Source: Heterocephalus glaber
Taxonomy: Eukaryota > Chordata > Mammalia > Rodentia > Bathyergidae
Reading direction: 5' to 3'
NCBI RefSeq assembly: GCF_000247695.1
Contig: NW_004624781.1
Location: forward strand, 4,347,004 to 4,411,003
Length of the DNA: 64,000 nt
Shown: positions 45,795 to 58,659 of the stretch, in pieces
Layout of the letters: every line of letters begins with the position of its first letter
How positions within the stretch are numbered: the first letter of the stretch is position 1
Made by a program: the position numbers and the translations under genes
Notes under the pieces: model-generated
Seen by the model: only the letters and a program-made list of their open reading frames with translations
Told to the model about the DNA's origin: nothing
The model's database searches: none

Positions 45795-47700
45795 ACAGGA
45801 AGCCAAAAAGACTTGAAAGTATTGAGATGATTGGAGACGTAGTATTTATTTCCACTGTCATTAACCATGATCACCACCCTGCGTATACAGTGAGCCTTAA
45901 GACAGTAGCTATGATAGTGTAAGCAAAGCATTAGCCCTGTATTTGTGTGTGTGTGTGCATGTGTCCATGTTTGTGAGTGAATTTAGGAAGGAGGAATCGG
46001 AGCGATTCCTTTTTTTGTAAAGTCCAAAATAGTCTTCACTGCCAGTAGGAAAATATAAATTATTCAATCTTGGTGGTATTTTACCAAAGTATATACAAGG
46101 CATTCAGATTGTTCTCCCAAGTTACTGAACATTTCTTGACTTTATTTCCAAGAAGACATCTTAGTTTTAAAAAATTAGAATAGTGAATGAAATGAATGCT
46201 GGAGTATTCTGCGTATATTGCATCTGATTCAGCAATAAAGGTTGTACTTGGCTTTCAAAATTGATACCAATATTATATGTTCGATAATCTACTTAGTATG
46301 CAAAATTGAGTACAAAATTATATTAAGTATGTTGTTGTTTATCATTATTCAATGACAGACTGTGAGCAGAAGATGACAATGGCAAGGTCTATATTGTTGC
46401 TGTTTTGAAGGGCAACCAGGATTATCTAAATTATTATGATCTTCATTCTCCTTTTACAAATGAACAGAAAGTCATTCTGTTCCACTTCTTTAGAATTCAA
46501 ACCCAGAAAAAAGTATCTGATACATTAATTGTGTATGTAGGGGTTCCTAAGAATACCTAAGAACATGAAATCTCAGAGTCAAGAAATATCTTAACACCTT
46601 TCATGTAAAATATTTTGTTGGTTATTGAACTGATCCACTTATAGTTTAATACGATGAGGTATCACCCACTCCCCCAGTCCAGCCTGGCAGGGCAGGAATG
46701 ATAGCTGCCTCGTTGCTGTCTGCTAGCACCTTATTCGTAAGTCTAGTACAGCACAGACCACACAGTGTCATGGCCGTGGCTCATATTGTGACGTCAGTGA
46801 CTAGACCAAATTCTCCAAAGGAGGAAACTTGTCTCATTTCTTCTCTTGCATCTCCCAGAGTGGCTGACATAGAGTAGACTTTAGTGGTTGTAAAATTAAT
46901 ATTGTACTGAATTATTGGGACAATTCTTCAGCTCCTTTGGATTTCAGAGGCTATATATTGGGTGTGAAGCTCCATTCTATCTTCCAAGTAACCTCTAAGA
47001 CTGAGTTTTAAGTGGAGTCCAGAGCAAGAGCAGGTTCTGTATTGGGTGCAGGTTACTCTGCCTGGGACTCAGGCATATGACCTAACAGAGCCAGTGGCAC
47101 TCGGAAGTTTGTGGTAAAGAGGCTGAATAGGACAGAGAAGTCCCAGTGAGAGAACCACAGCATAATCCCACTGGACTTTGAAGCAAAGCTACACCTTCTT
47201 AAGCATACAGCCATTCTTTTGCAAAGAAGATCCTGACTTGCCTCAAAGACTTTGTAGAGTCTGGACACTTATTATTTGGATGATTCCTCAAAAATCCAAC
47301 TCTGAGATGGGGCTGGGGTCACACGAGGTATATTGGAGACTGCTCTTGGGAACAGCAAACTGTAATAGTAAGAGAGTCAGGATTGGTCAGAGGAAGAAGT
47401 TGAACCATGACGGAGTTGCAAGAGAGGTCTCAGCTGCTAGCACAGGGAGCTCTGGACATGGGATGTTCTCATAGGATTGTCCTGCCTTGCAAAGGAAAAG
47501 GCTTTGGTACTGCTGCATCATAGGTGTCAGCTGTGGGCTTCCCCCCCCGCCCCCCCCCCAGGGAAGGCGTGGCCTTGAGCAAAGCTGTTTCCAAGGACTT
47601 TGGGAAATTTCCAGGGGAGGCTCAGCTGTGATGCTGCTCCTGCTGGCTGAAGTAATGAGTGTGGCAGTCCTGGACTGGAGGATCTGAGCAGAGTGCCACA
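45795..47700. other. Intergenic stretch, mostly unrecognised
   Basis: The part at about 46690-46915 looks like weak L2 3' text. A C-rich patch lies at 47540-47561. No supported gene; short open frames at 47178-47474 and 47387-47716 are unconvincing. Confidence 0.35.
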
Positions 47701-47829
47701 GTATCCACTTCCCCATGGGACTACGTGGCTTGAGTTTCCCACCACAATGTCAGCGTTTTCTGATCCGCTGAGCCATGAGCCTTAGTGAATGCAGAAACAA
47801 TCTCTTACCAAATAGAAGTGGCTCATCTG

Positions 47830-48330
47830 AGACTAGGCTCAAGTAGGTCTGCTTCAGTGAGGTCCACTTTCAATTCAGCCTGTGCCCTGGTGAGGACCTT
47901 CCACTGCCCAGTTGATAGAGAAAGAGCTTGGGTCTAGTCTATAGGTATGGCACACTGGCTTTTATCAGAAGCAGATGCTACCACATTACAGCCCCACCTA
48001 GACAGGGCCCTGAAAAGTACTGTGGTGAATTCCCACCAGAAGACTGACCTCATCTGGTGGTCCAGGATAGATGGAAAAATAACCCCCAAAATGGATCAGT
48101 ACTGCATTTTGACAAGTGGCTGAGTTTGGCCGCCTGTTTAGGGCCTTGAATAGAATAAACTTGTGAGATTGATGACAAAAAAAGTCTGGGACACAGGAGA
48201 ACAGATATGTCACAGAGTGTGGGGTGTGCATGTTCCATGTGAAGATTGACCAGAGACCATCTATTGCAGAGGAGGCTGTTAAAAATGAGGTGAGTACATC
48301 AAGCCAATGAATTATGAATCTAGATTGGAT
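47830..48330 (+). mobile_element. Endogenous retrovirus pol remnant (RNase H region)
   Basis: Plus-strand text at about 48195-48300 resembles the end of the RNase H domain of class I-type endogenous retroviruses, with a FHVKIDQR-like block followed by an AEEA-like block. The region before it is consistent with the same element but carries stops and frame changes. It is an old, broken copy with no intact gene, and I see no paired LTRs. Confidence 0.4.
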
Positions 48331-48669
48331 TAGCAAACAGCAGAGACTTAGCACTAGTTTAAAGGGGATCAGTCTACTATCCCCAGAAACTTTGTTACAT
48401 TGGACTCATCAGTTTGTCCTAATGGAAATGAACACCTATTTAAGAATATTGGTTTATCTTCCCTGCCTTGATGTTTTGCCAGCATACTATCTGTAGAACT
48501 GGAGAAAAACATACTTACTATTATTAAAGCTCATACAGCATTTACTTTTTTTAAAAAGAACAAAGTACTCACTTTATACCAATAGAAATGGAGCAGTAGG
48601 TTTCTGCTCATGGAATTCATTGATCTTATCACCTCCCACATCATTCAGAAGCAGGGGGCCCAATGGTGT

Positions 48670-48990
48670 CAGTCAGCTTCCTATTACTGTAACAGAATAT
48701 CTAAGATAATAAACTTATAAAGTGGAAAGGTTTGTTTGGGTTCAGTTCTGGAAGTTTCAGTCCATGGTTGGTTAACCCTATTTCTTTGGGGCTTATGGTG
48801 AGGCAGCACACCATAGTAGGGGACACATGGCAAAGCAAAGCTGTCACCTCGTGGCAACCAGGATGCAAAAACAGATGGAAAAAGAGACCTGGGTTCCCAC
48901 AGACTCCTTCAAGACTCCCAATGACCTAACTCCCCCACTGGACTATGCATCTTAAAGTTTCCACCAATACCACCAAGCTATTCTTGCTTC
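48670..48990 (-). mobile_element. MaLR-type LTR, partial
   Basis: Reverse complement text: 'gtcagcttcctattactgtaacagaatatct', 'gaaggtttgtttgggttcag', 'ggacacatggcaaagca', 'ccaatgacctaactcccccac', 'tttccaccaataccacca'. Confidence 0.7.
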
Positions 48991-49006
48991 AAGAATTCTT
49001 GCTTTC

Positions 49007-49097
49007 AGTTGGGGATAGAGTTCAGTGGTAGAGCAACTTCCTTGTATGTATATATGAGGCCTTGGGTTCAATTCCCACAACAACAACAAAAAAATCT
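49007..49097 (+). mobile_element. ID-like SINE (classic subtype)
   Basis: 'gttggggatagagttcagtggtagagcaacttcc', 'gggttcaattcccacaac' and a CAA/A tail. Confidence 0.75.
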
Positions 49098-49103
49098 GTG
49101 CTT

Positions 49104-49186
49104 CCTGGGCTAGTGGTGTGGCTCAGTTGTACAGTGCTTGCCTGACATGCATCAGGCCCTGGGTTCAATTCCCAGTACTGAGAGGA
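49104..49186 (+). mobile_element. ID-like SINE (classic subtype)
   Basis: 'gggctagtggtgtggctcag', 'gcttgcctgacatgcatcagg', 'gggttcaattcccagtactg'. Directly follows another copy in the same orientation. Confidence 0.8.
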
Positions 49187-49189
49187 GGG

Positions 49190-50600
49190 GAGAATTCATA
49201 CTTTTCATCCTCAAACCCTGAACTCTGCTGGCTTTGATATCTAATTCCTCAAGAAAGGTATTAGTTCTTTAGAAGATACAATAAGGCTTCCATTCAACTT
49301 GGAGTGGAGCCTTCCATTTGACTCTGTAATTCCCCATGTCTCTGAATGAATAGGCTAACAATGGATAACTGTACTCTCTGGGGTGGTGGATACAAATTAT
49401 CAAGAGAAAATTGTGTTACTGCTACACATATAGTGCAGAAAGGACCACCATATATGGAACCCCGGTCATCACTTGGGTGCCACTTGGAATAGGGAAATAT
49501 TAAATAAAGATAAAAGATAGTAATTGAACATCCAATATTACAAGTCAGTTAATGATTTTAAAAAGCAACAAAGCCAACAAACACCAAGGACTCTGATCAT
49601 TCAGATATAAAGGAATTTTTCACCAAATAAATACCTATGACTGGCCAAGGTACTGGCTAAGAGCCAGGGCAACAACAGCAGGATTGGCGGAATAACAAAG
49701 TGACAAATGTCGATCATAGCCTTGTGACAAGTTGCAGAAATGAGAACTGAAGGATCTATGCACATTTTCATTCACATATCAACCTCTGATGTCTTGTTTC
49801 CCTGGTATTTTATATGAAGACTGCTGCTGGTCCTTCATTTCACAAGCTCCTTAGACCATGAGAAATAACATCCAGATTAGATGAGAGGGACTGAAATTCA
49901 CCTGGAGATGTTGGGCCTGAAATGGATATGAGGACTGAGGAGTTTGCTCTCTCTATTTTGATGGAGAGGGGAAGGCAAAAGCACCTTCATTTGTAGGAGA
50001 AAAGGGCTTCATGTTTGAAGCCGTTAAGTATCAGTGAAGGGACAAGAAGGAACTTAAAGGGGTGGACTGTGCAGTCCTGCATCTGCCTCCATGGGACTTG
50101 TTCCATTCAGATCTATCTCCTTCATATACTCTTCCCCTGCTCTGCTCTCTACCTCAGGAAGCTGATTCCTAAAGAGTCCATTTACCAGGATCCTGGATGA
50201 GTTTGATCAATGAGAGGTTCTGGAGGGATGTTATGAGTTTGGGAGGAAGGGACAGTACCTTTGATAGCACTAGAAGCATTCTCTTACATGTATATAATCA
50301 AGTAGCTGAACTTCCTGCATGGTTCTTTCTCCACCAGGAAAGGTCCACCAGGACTCTGGCTCTCACCAGCAGACCCTACTCTGGAACTAAAGTTACACCA
50401 TGCTCTTACTTTTCACCTGATGGTGGTGATGTATTCTTGTTGTTAATCTTTGAGTTATTTCTTTTCCCCTATTTTATTTTCTAGATTTCTCAACACCTTT
50501 ATAACCAATTCCCTACATTAAATTCCTTCCATTTGAAGTAGCATTCATGTAGTTTCTATTTCTTAATGAAATCCTGATATTAATTTTCCAGGAGTAGAGA
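49190..50600. other. Intergenic stretch, probably old LTR or LINE derived in part
   Basis: The end at about 50480-50560 ('accaattccctacattaaattccttccatttgaagtag') resembles the 3' end of an ancient LTR/LINE element. Nothing else recognised; open frames 50015-50200 and 50197-50484 are not supported as genes. Confidence 0.35.
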
Positions 50601-50619
50601 AATGACTACAGGATGACGA

Positions 50620-50845
50620 TAACCACAATATTTATATTTATTAATAACTTAATATGACCCAGGCCCTGTTCTGGAGATTTTATCTACATTAACTTGTTTA
50701 TTCCTCCCAATAAGTCCAAAAGAATTGTACTTCACTTATCTCCTTTTACAGAGAGGTAGCACAGTTTTCCTGAAGTCACAGGTAGTCACTGGCCCAAGTT
50801 AGACTCACACATAGATCTGTGTGACACCAAATTCATACCCATTAC
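50620..50845 (-). mobile_element. MIR SINE
   Basis: 'aggccctgttctggagatttta', 'attcctcccaataa', 'ctccttttacagagaggtagcacag', 'ctgaagtcacaggtagtcactgg' match antisense MIR in order. Confidence 0.65.
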
Positions 50846-51574
50846 AGTCATTCCTCACCATAGTACATTTTACACAAACATCAAAATGATATTTTAAAAA
50901 TATATAGAAAAGTTCCCATGTTATAAAAGTAAGTTTTAGAATGAAGATGCAAAACTCACTTGTTAATGTCATATGCATCTGTTTATGTCATCAATGATAC
51001 AGGATATATCAAAATAAGCTATTTCTAGGTGGTAGCATTATAGCATCATTCTTACTTCCATATGCAGTTATATGCTTTTGGTGAATTTTCCAATTTTGTA
51101 TAAATGGATGTGTATGATCCTATATCAAACAAGATTAGATGTGAGATCTTCATCAAAGACCCAGGCTTGAGCTCTTGGGTGTTTAGACAGTCTCGGGGCC
51201 ACAGCCTGGTCTTCCCCTTCTCACAAGCCAGGAGATGAGGAGGAAGGGAAGGAGTGCATGCACATCTTTGAAGGTGACTTCCTGGAAATGCCATGTACGC
51301 TGTTCCCCTGGCATTGACCAGAGGATAGGCACAGGGTCAGCCAGGGCTACAGGGAAGGGAGATACACGTGGTCGCTTAACTGGATACCAGTGTGGGTTCT
51401 CTTAGTGAAGAATAGTTAGGGGCATGCAACTGGCATTCTCTTGTATATATAACTAATATAAAAAATTACATTGTTCTTAATTGCTCCATTCTATAGCATA
51501 GTATTTAACTAACTGGATTTTATTTGTATTTGGATAGAGATGTTTGGTGTTTTGGCCTTGCAGGAAGTGTATAA

Positions 51575-52290
51575 GGGAGACAGATTTTTTAAAATAAACT
51601 TTTCATTTGTAATAGTTTTAGACTTACATAAAAGTACATAGAGCCCTTTCTCCCAGTTTCAGTTTCCTCAAATATTATTGTCTTAATTTTCCACAATGCA
51701 TTTGTCAAAATTAGAAAGCCCACCACAGTACCTTGTTATTCACTATACTCTGAACTTCATTCAGATTTCACTGTTTTTTTTTCTATTACTGTCCTTTTTC
51801 TGTTCCAGCAACCAATTCAAGATTTTACATTACATTTAGGAATTGAGAGTCCCCAGGGTACCCTCTGGTCTGTGATAGTTTTCAGTCTTTCCTTGGGTTT
51901 GTTGTTGTTTTGCTTTTGTTCGTCTGTTTGTTTTCTTAATGAACTTGATGGTTTTGAGGAGTACACGCTCCCTCCTTTTGGATTTGTCAGTGGTTTCCTT
52001 GGTTATGAGACTGGGGCAGGGTACCGCAGGAGTGAAGTTCCCATCTCATAACACCATGTCAGGGGTAGGACACCTAACAGCAACACCTATGATGTCAAGC
52101 TTCACTTGATCAGGGGAGCATCTGTCTATGAAGACTCTGTATTACAAAGTTGTTATTTTCCCTTCCTACACTCTCTGAAAGTGAATCACTTAGTCCAGCT
52201 CACACTTGGGGTGTGATGGGGACCTGCACATATTATTTGGCATTCTCTATACAGATTGTCTCTACTCAGTGAGGGAGGAGACTATTAAGG
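51575..52290. mobile_element. Old LINE-1-type fragment
   Basis: A long match to a familiar old repeat: 'aatagttttagacttacataaaag', 'gtacatttt/gcatttgtcaaaa', 'gtcctttttctgttccag', 'cctctggtctgtgatagttttcagtctttccttg', 'ttgatggttttgaggagtac'. I associate it with L1ME-like elements but leave orientation open. Confidence 0.5.
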
Positions 52291-52790
52291 CTCAAATGCA
52301 TTGCTTTTGCTTCAAGACATGGAACAAATGAGACCTCTTATTGGCACTGTAGTCAGGGCTGGGTACCCCGATGTAGCCCTGGTTTGGAAGAACATCGGTC
52401 TCACCAGGAACACAAATATATAAGCAAAGGGTTCTGGTCCAAAGTGAGAGTTGCCTTGAAGCTGTGGAGCCACGGTGGAGGTGAGGATCTTTATACTCTG
52501 GAAGGTAAAATTTAGGAGAAGGCTTGGGGAAAGGGACACCTAAGCACACCTGTCTGGTTGAGTAAATAACTGGAGAGCCTGTTAACCATCACCAGAAAAA
52601 AGGAACACAAACAAGTTTATAGTCTATGAAGCTCTCAGCATTGGATTTGCTGGGTTTGAATTGGGAACGTGCATAGACATGTATATATTCTGGCCTGGAT
52701 CCTAGGAAAGGGAAGCTAGTTTGAGGTACAGATTCAAAATTCTACTTTCAGTGGATACTGGGGAACTCAAGAATGGGTAAATACTGAGGG

Positions 52791-52864
52791 CCAGTGTTTC
52801 CACCTGCCATACCAGCTAGTGGGAAAGCTGAGGCAGGAGGATTTCGTTTGAGGCCAGCTCGGCC

Positions 52865-52866
<2 letters not shown>
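52791..52866 (+). mobile_element. B1 SINE fragment
   Basis: 'gccagtgtttccacctgcca', 'aagctgaggcaggaggattt', 'gaggccagctcggcc'; the 3' part is replaced by a CA repeat. Confidence 0.65.

Positions 52867-52899
<33 letters not shown>
52867..52899. repeat. (CA)n microsatellite
   Basis: About 16 CA dinucleotides. Confidence 0.95.
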
Positions 52900-52900
<1 letters not shown>

Positions 52901-53579
52901 AAGAGTGGTTATAGTCTTTATGTAAAAAGGAGAATGAGAAAAGGGACAAAGAAAAACAGGGATGCATGGAGTTTCTCCTCCTCAAATTGTCTCTCCAGAC
53001 ACAAACACCTTCCTAGGCCCACATCTTCATGGTGTGAAGCAAGACTTCACCCATGCACAGAAATGAAGAACATAGGGATCAGTCTGCCCCCACCTCCAAG
53101 CAAATGCGAGGTGTTCCTTAATGAACATGCTTTGATTGCGCTCCTTAGGGAAGGATTTTCAATAGCTTGATAGCTGTGCTCACAGAGAATACTGAAAATG
53201 ACTCCTTTCTCCTGAACCCTCATGGTAAGATCTCCACACAGGATTTTTAAAAAGGAAAACTGTCTGTTCTCTGACTTTAAAATGCTTAGGTGTAGATTTC
53301 TTCTGATTATATAACTATTCAATGAAGGAAATAAATAAAATTAAGAAACAATGACAATTCATCATCTCACTCCACAAAACAATCACAACTAAAATTTGTA
53401 TATCTAAGTGCACACACATACATATTGATATCATAACATTATAGATGCACATTACTGAAAAATTAGAAATGGTAGACAACTATGGAAAAAATTGAAATCA
53501 TCTTTATAGCTTCCTAGGGAATATTTCTCCTCTCTTACTCTCTCCTAAATCCCCCAAACACTAAATAATATGGCACTAC

Positions 53580-53775
53580 CTTGCATATTGTTCTATAACT
53601 CTCTTTAAGCTACTATTATCACTATCATTAGAGTTGTTAATTATTGAAATATATACTTTTAGGGAGGTAACATTATTCCCGTTTCACAGATAAAGAAATT
53701 GAGGGTGACAGATGATAAGTAAATTGATATGGAGCAATTCTAACCAAGTTTTATACACTCCAAGCCTAGGTACTT
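53580..53775 (-). mobile_element. MIR SINE, divergent
   Basis: 'ggtaacattattcccgtttcacagataaagaaattgaggg', 'acagatgataagtaaattg' is the antisense MIR core. Confidence 0.65.
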
Positions 53776-53789
53776 AATTTATGTCAATA

Positions 53790-54325
53790 AATACTCATTT
53801 AGAGTGTTTTTTTAAAATTAATTGTTTAACTTACTAAAGTTACAAATGCAAAACCTTGATTCAATTTAAAATATTAATCATTTTCTTATCCTTCTTATAA
53901 GTCTAAAGAAATTTAATAATCAATGGGTTACTTTTGGTCCCATTTATAAGTTTAATTAAATACCTTAATCATTTCAAAGTGAATTTTGAAATTTAATATA
54001 GTCAATTTCTTTTTTAGTATTTTAATTATTTCATTAGCAAAAGGACCCTTCCAGAGTATTTAATACTTGTAAATTTCCTAAGTTAAATATAAATATGTCT
54101 TAAATGCTTTTAATTATTCCTCCACTCTTTATAAAATATGATGTAGACATTAAATAACAGGCTTAAACCAATTATTAGTTTACATATCATAGATTGCAAA
54201 TCCAACACATAAAATTCTATTAAACATTACAAGTACCTAACATACTACACAGAAACAAATTCATTAACACACAAGTGTTAGTACTGTTTGTTTGATTTAC
54301 TTCACAATCTTCAGATTTACTTCTA
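53790..54325. other. Very AT-rich stretch; nothing recognised
   Basis: No coding or named repeat signal. Confidence 0.35.
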
Positions 54326-54329
54326 GGTA

Positions 54330-54457
54330 TATTTGGGAGGGGGTGAGACTGGGTCTCACTATGGAGCCCAGGCTGGACTCAAACAAGATGCAATACTCCT
54401 ACCTCATCCTCCCAAGGGCTGAAATTATAGGTGTGAGTCATCACACATTGCTACTTC
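54330..54457 (-). mobile_element. B1-type SINE
   Basis: Antisense: 'gactgggtctcactatggagcccaggctgg', 'cctcatcctcccaagggctgaaattataggtgtgagtcatca'. Confidence 0.85.
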
Positions 54458-55019
54458 TAGGTATCTTTAATCAAAATGTATTCATCCAGTTCTGGTTCAT
54501 GTAATGGAGAAGTAATATTTATTAGAGTAACTCTTCTGCTAATAGCAATAATAAATTCTGGACAAAATATTAAAACCAACTTGTGAAAGCACTGGAGAGC
54601 CACTGGGAATGGAGAGCAACAGGAATGGCCATTACCCAGGAAGAAGGGAAGCCCACCGAGTGTGGCCCACATTTAATCAGCTTCTCCCAAACACACATCT
54701 TGGTTCACTGCAGTCCCTTGGGAAGTCAAGCAAAAATAAAAGGTGGCATCTTCACTAGGTTTGCTGAGACAGAAGTCAGAGTTTTGATATGATCCAGATA
54801 CTCTGGAAATTGAGGGTGGGGTGAGATAGAGGGGCTAGAAAGAAGGAAGATCCAGAGGAAAGAGATTCAAAATGTTCATAGAAATATCTCTCAAATCATT
54901 GGCTGATTCCTAAATTGCACATGCCCAGAACAAGACTCTAAGGAACCCAGAAAAGGACGCTAATGGATTGAGATGAGATTTTAGCAATTATCTAGAACTT
55001 TGGAGATAAAGTTTGGTAT

Positions 55020-55440
55020 TTAAGTCTGTGTGAGTCAGCTTTTTCCATTCTGGGACAAAATACCCAATGTCTAAAACATAAAGGAGGAGATGTTTATTTG
55101 GCTTATAGTTTTCGAGGATTCAGTCCATAGTTTGTCAACTCTAAGGCAGAAATAGCATGGCAAAAAGGCATGGGGGAGGAAAACTTCTCACCCCATAGCA
55201 GCTAGGAACCAGAGAGAGAAGGGAGGAGCTGGGGACAAGAATACAGTACACCCTTCCAGGTCACACCTCTAGTGACCTACCTCCAACTAGGCCCCACCTC
55301 CTAACAGCACAATCAGCTATGAACTCCTCAATGGAAGAATCCATTGATGAGTACTGCACCCCCATCATCCAATCATTTTCCACACACAGGAGACTTTGGC
55401 GGGTACATTTCAGATCTAAACCATAACAAAGCCCAACCAA
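55020..55440 (-). mobile_element. MaLR (MST/MLT1-like) solo LTR
   Basis: Reverse complement text: 'gtgagtcagctttttccattctgggacaaaatac', 'gatgtttatttggcttata', 'ctccaactaggccccacctcctaacagcacaa', 'tttcagatctaaaccataaca'. Confidence 0.82.
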
Positions 55441-57106
55441 AAATAGCAGAATATGGTAAATACATTGGCCTTGCCTTTGACATGTCAAAAGGGCCAGATC
55501 CTTCGCAAAAGAGCCCACCCTAACAAAACCCAAAATTACATCTCTACAGGATCAAGTTGATCTGCCAGTAGTTTAACTGCTGCCATAATGAAATGCTATA
55601 CTCTTTAGAAGATAACATATCCCAGAGTATTTACAATGTATTATTCAGAGCAGCCTGTATACAATGAAAAAAAAAAATGCTGGACAGTCACAGAAACTAA
55701 AAATGTGACCTTTATTCAAGAGGTCAGTAGAAGCAGACTTATAAGTGACTCAGATAGGAGAATTAGATAAAAAAGGCCCTTAAAATATGTATTAATGTAT
55801 TAAATAATTTCTAGAAAAAGATGCACAAAATAGGTGATCAGATAGGGTATCTCAATAATGAGATGACAAATTTTTTGAAGAACCAAACAGAAATTCTAGG
55901 TGAATAACCTGAATTCAATCACAGGGAGCTATCAGATACACCCAAGTTGACTGACATCCTACAAAATTCCATATAGTCTTGAAAAGCATCAGAGAAATGA
56001 AACTCAAGGAAACATAAGAAACTTTTCTAATGCTCAATATGCAGATCCTGTACATTTTTGTTAGATTAGTGCTCATCACAGTCATTTTTTGTTCTTGAAA
56101 GCTGCTGAAGTTTGGAGTTTTATAGCAGCATAACTTAGTGAAAGCTAATTGACACAAATGTATATTGAAGTACTCAGTGATAACATTTTTAACTCTTTAG
56201 CAAAAACTCAAAGAAATATGAGATATAAAAAAGAATCAAGTGGAAATTTTAGAATTAGAAAATGTAGCAACCAAACATTTTTTAAAAGTCACTGGGCTCA
56301 ATAGAAGAATTAAGATGGGAAAGAACTAGTGAGTCTAAAACTAGAAGGACAAAAATTATCCAAAGAACAACAGAAGAAAAATAGATTGAGAAAGAGCAGA
56401 GACTCAGGGACTTATGGTATAAACAAAATATTTAATGTCACATTATCAAAAGACTCAAGAGGAGAAGAGAAAGAAGATAAAATTGGAAAAATGTAGGTGA
56501 TAAAGTTGTTCAAAACGTAATGGCTGAAAAGTCCTCAAATTTGGTAAAAGATATAAACTTACAGGTTCAAAAAGCTGATCAAAATCCAAAACAAGATAAA
56601 CCAACCCATAGAAATCCACACCATGACACAGTATAGTCAAATATCTGAAAACTAAAGACAAAAGCAAAAAATCAGCAGTGAGAGAAATGGCACATTAAAT
56701 ATAAAGAAACAACAATCTGAATGACTGGATTTTTCACTAGAAACTATGAAAGCCAGAGGAAAGTGGCATAACAATTTTCAAGGGCTCAAAGATAAGAGAT
56801 GCCAACTATCAATTTTATACCTGTCAACAATATACTTTAGTAAGGAAGAGGAAATCAAGACATTCTCAAATAGATAAAAACAAACACAATAGGTCTGTCA
56901 GCAGACCTATGCTAAATAAATAGCTGAAGAAAGCTCTTCAAACAAAAAAGAAGTGATAAACAAAGCAAACCTGAAACATAAAGAATAAAGAAAAGGTGAC
57001 AAAAGAGTCAAATATGCAAGTAGGTATAATGGACTAAACTCCTGAATTTTCTAAATAATATCTGATAGTTGAAGCAAAAATTATAACACTGTATGATACA
57101 GTTTTT

Positions 57107-57155
57107 GCTTTTTTTTTTTTTTTCCGGTACTGGGGATCAAAGTCAGGACCTTGAT
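57107..57155 (-). mobile_element. ID-like SINE, truncated
   Basis: T-tail then CCGGTACTGGGGATCAAAG, TCAGGACCTTG; stops after about 30 bp of the element body. Confidence 0.75.
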
Positions 57156-57252
57156 ATAGTTTTTAATGTAAGTGAATATTTAAGACAATTCTATTGCAAA
57201 GAGGGTGTAAAGGAACCCATAGGTGTTTCTACACTTCACTCAAGAATGGTAA

Positions 57253-57311
57253 AATGCACCTGCCTCACACATGCACGGACCCGAGTTTGATGCCTGGTAC
57301 AAAAAAAAAGG
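57253..57311 (+). mobile_element. ID-like SINE, 5'-truncated
   Basis: 'gcacctgcctcacacatgcac', 'ccgagtttgatgcctggtac' and A10. Together with the antisense fragment 100 bp upstream it forms a partial inverted pair. Confidence 0.75.
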
Positions 57312-58523
57312 TAAAATGTAGATTTCAGTGAGTGGGGTTAAGTGATGCAGGTGCAGTATAATACCTAGACAAAACCCTGAAAAACTTGTGCAAGAGGTAT
57401 TTTCAAAAACACTAAAGACAAGGCCAATGGTATTCTAAAATATGTTCAAGCAACCCACAGGAAGACAGGCAAATTTAAAAATAAAACACCAGAAGGAACA
57501 AACAGAAGACAAGCTATAAAAACAGCAATCTTGAGCTCTAACATATTAATAATTTCATTAAATGTAAATGAACTAACCACACCAATTAAAAGGCAAAAAT
57601 TAGCAAAATAGAAAAAACATGAACAAGCTATATGCTATAAAAAATAGTGATGCAGGTAGGTTAAAGAATGGAAAGAATATACCACAGAAATATTAATCAA
57701 AAGAATTCAAGAGTAGCAATATTCATATTAGATAAGTAGATTTCACAGCAAAGAATTTTCCCAGGTAAGGGGGGGCATTACAAAATGATAAAGGGGTCTA
57801 TGTACCAAGAAGGCATAGCAATTCTAAATTTTTGTGTACAAAGTAATGGTGCTTCAAAATATATAAAGCAAAAATTGATCAAACTAAAAGGACAAGAAAA
57901 CAAATCTATAATTACAGTTGAAGACATCAACATCCCTCTCTTAACAACTGAGAAAACTGGACACAAAAATCAGCAAGAACATATAAACAACATCATCAAC
58001 ACTGACAACTATCAACCAACAATGATCTAGCTGATATTTATACAATATTCCAATCACAATAGAATGTGATTTTTTCCAATTCATGGAACATTCACCAAGA
58101 TAGACTATGTTCTGGATCATAAAGCAAATTTCAATAAATCATTATACAGAATATATACTTACTAATTGTAAAGGAATCAAACTAGAAATCAAAAATAGAA
58201 TAATAGATAAAAATAGAGGATATATAAAATACAGAAGAATTTTGGAATACCTAGAGATTAAACAACACGGTTTAAAATAATCCATAGAACAAAGAGAAAG
58301 TCTAGAGAGAAATTTTTAAAATATATTGAACATGAAAATAGAGCACATTAAAATGTGTGGAATGCAATTTAAGTGGTGAGAGAAAAACTTATAGTACTAA
58401 ATTGTTATAAAAGACAAATAGTCTCAAATCAGTAATCCAAGATCTTACATTATTAAACTAGAAAAGGAAGAGAAAAATAAATCCAACATGAGCAGAAAGA
58501 AAGAGATAATAATAAACAGAAAA

Positions 58524-58655
58524 ACAAGCCAGGCATGGTGGTACACACCTGTAATCCCAATACTCTGGGAGGCTGAGTCAGTAGCATCACAAGTCTCAGC
58601 CCATCCTGAGCAATTTAGCAATTTGGTGAGACCCTGTCTCAAAATAAAAAAATTT
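58524..58655 (+). mobile_element. B1-like monomer (left half of B1-dID type)
   Basis: 'gccaggcatggtggtacacacctgtaatcccaa', 'gagcaatttagcaatttggtgagaccctgtctcaaaataaaaa'; no ID-like half follows. Confidence 0.85.
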
Positions 58656-58659
58656 TTGA

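Larger units (their letters stand above)
55540..58480 (+). mobile_element. Old LINE-1 with ORF2 endonuclease-region text
   Basis: Plus-strand L1M text in order: 'tgaaagccagaggaaagtggcata', 'ctgtcagcagacctatgctaaa', 'aatgtaaatgaactaaccacaccaattaaaaggca', 'acagttgaagacatcaacatccctctc', 'catggaacattcaccaagatagactatgttctggatcataaa'. Many stops. ID-like fragments at 57107 and 57253 interrupt it. The part before 56200 is less certain. Confidence 0.75.
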
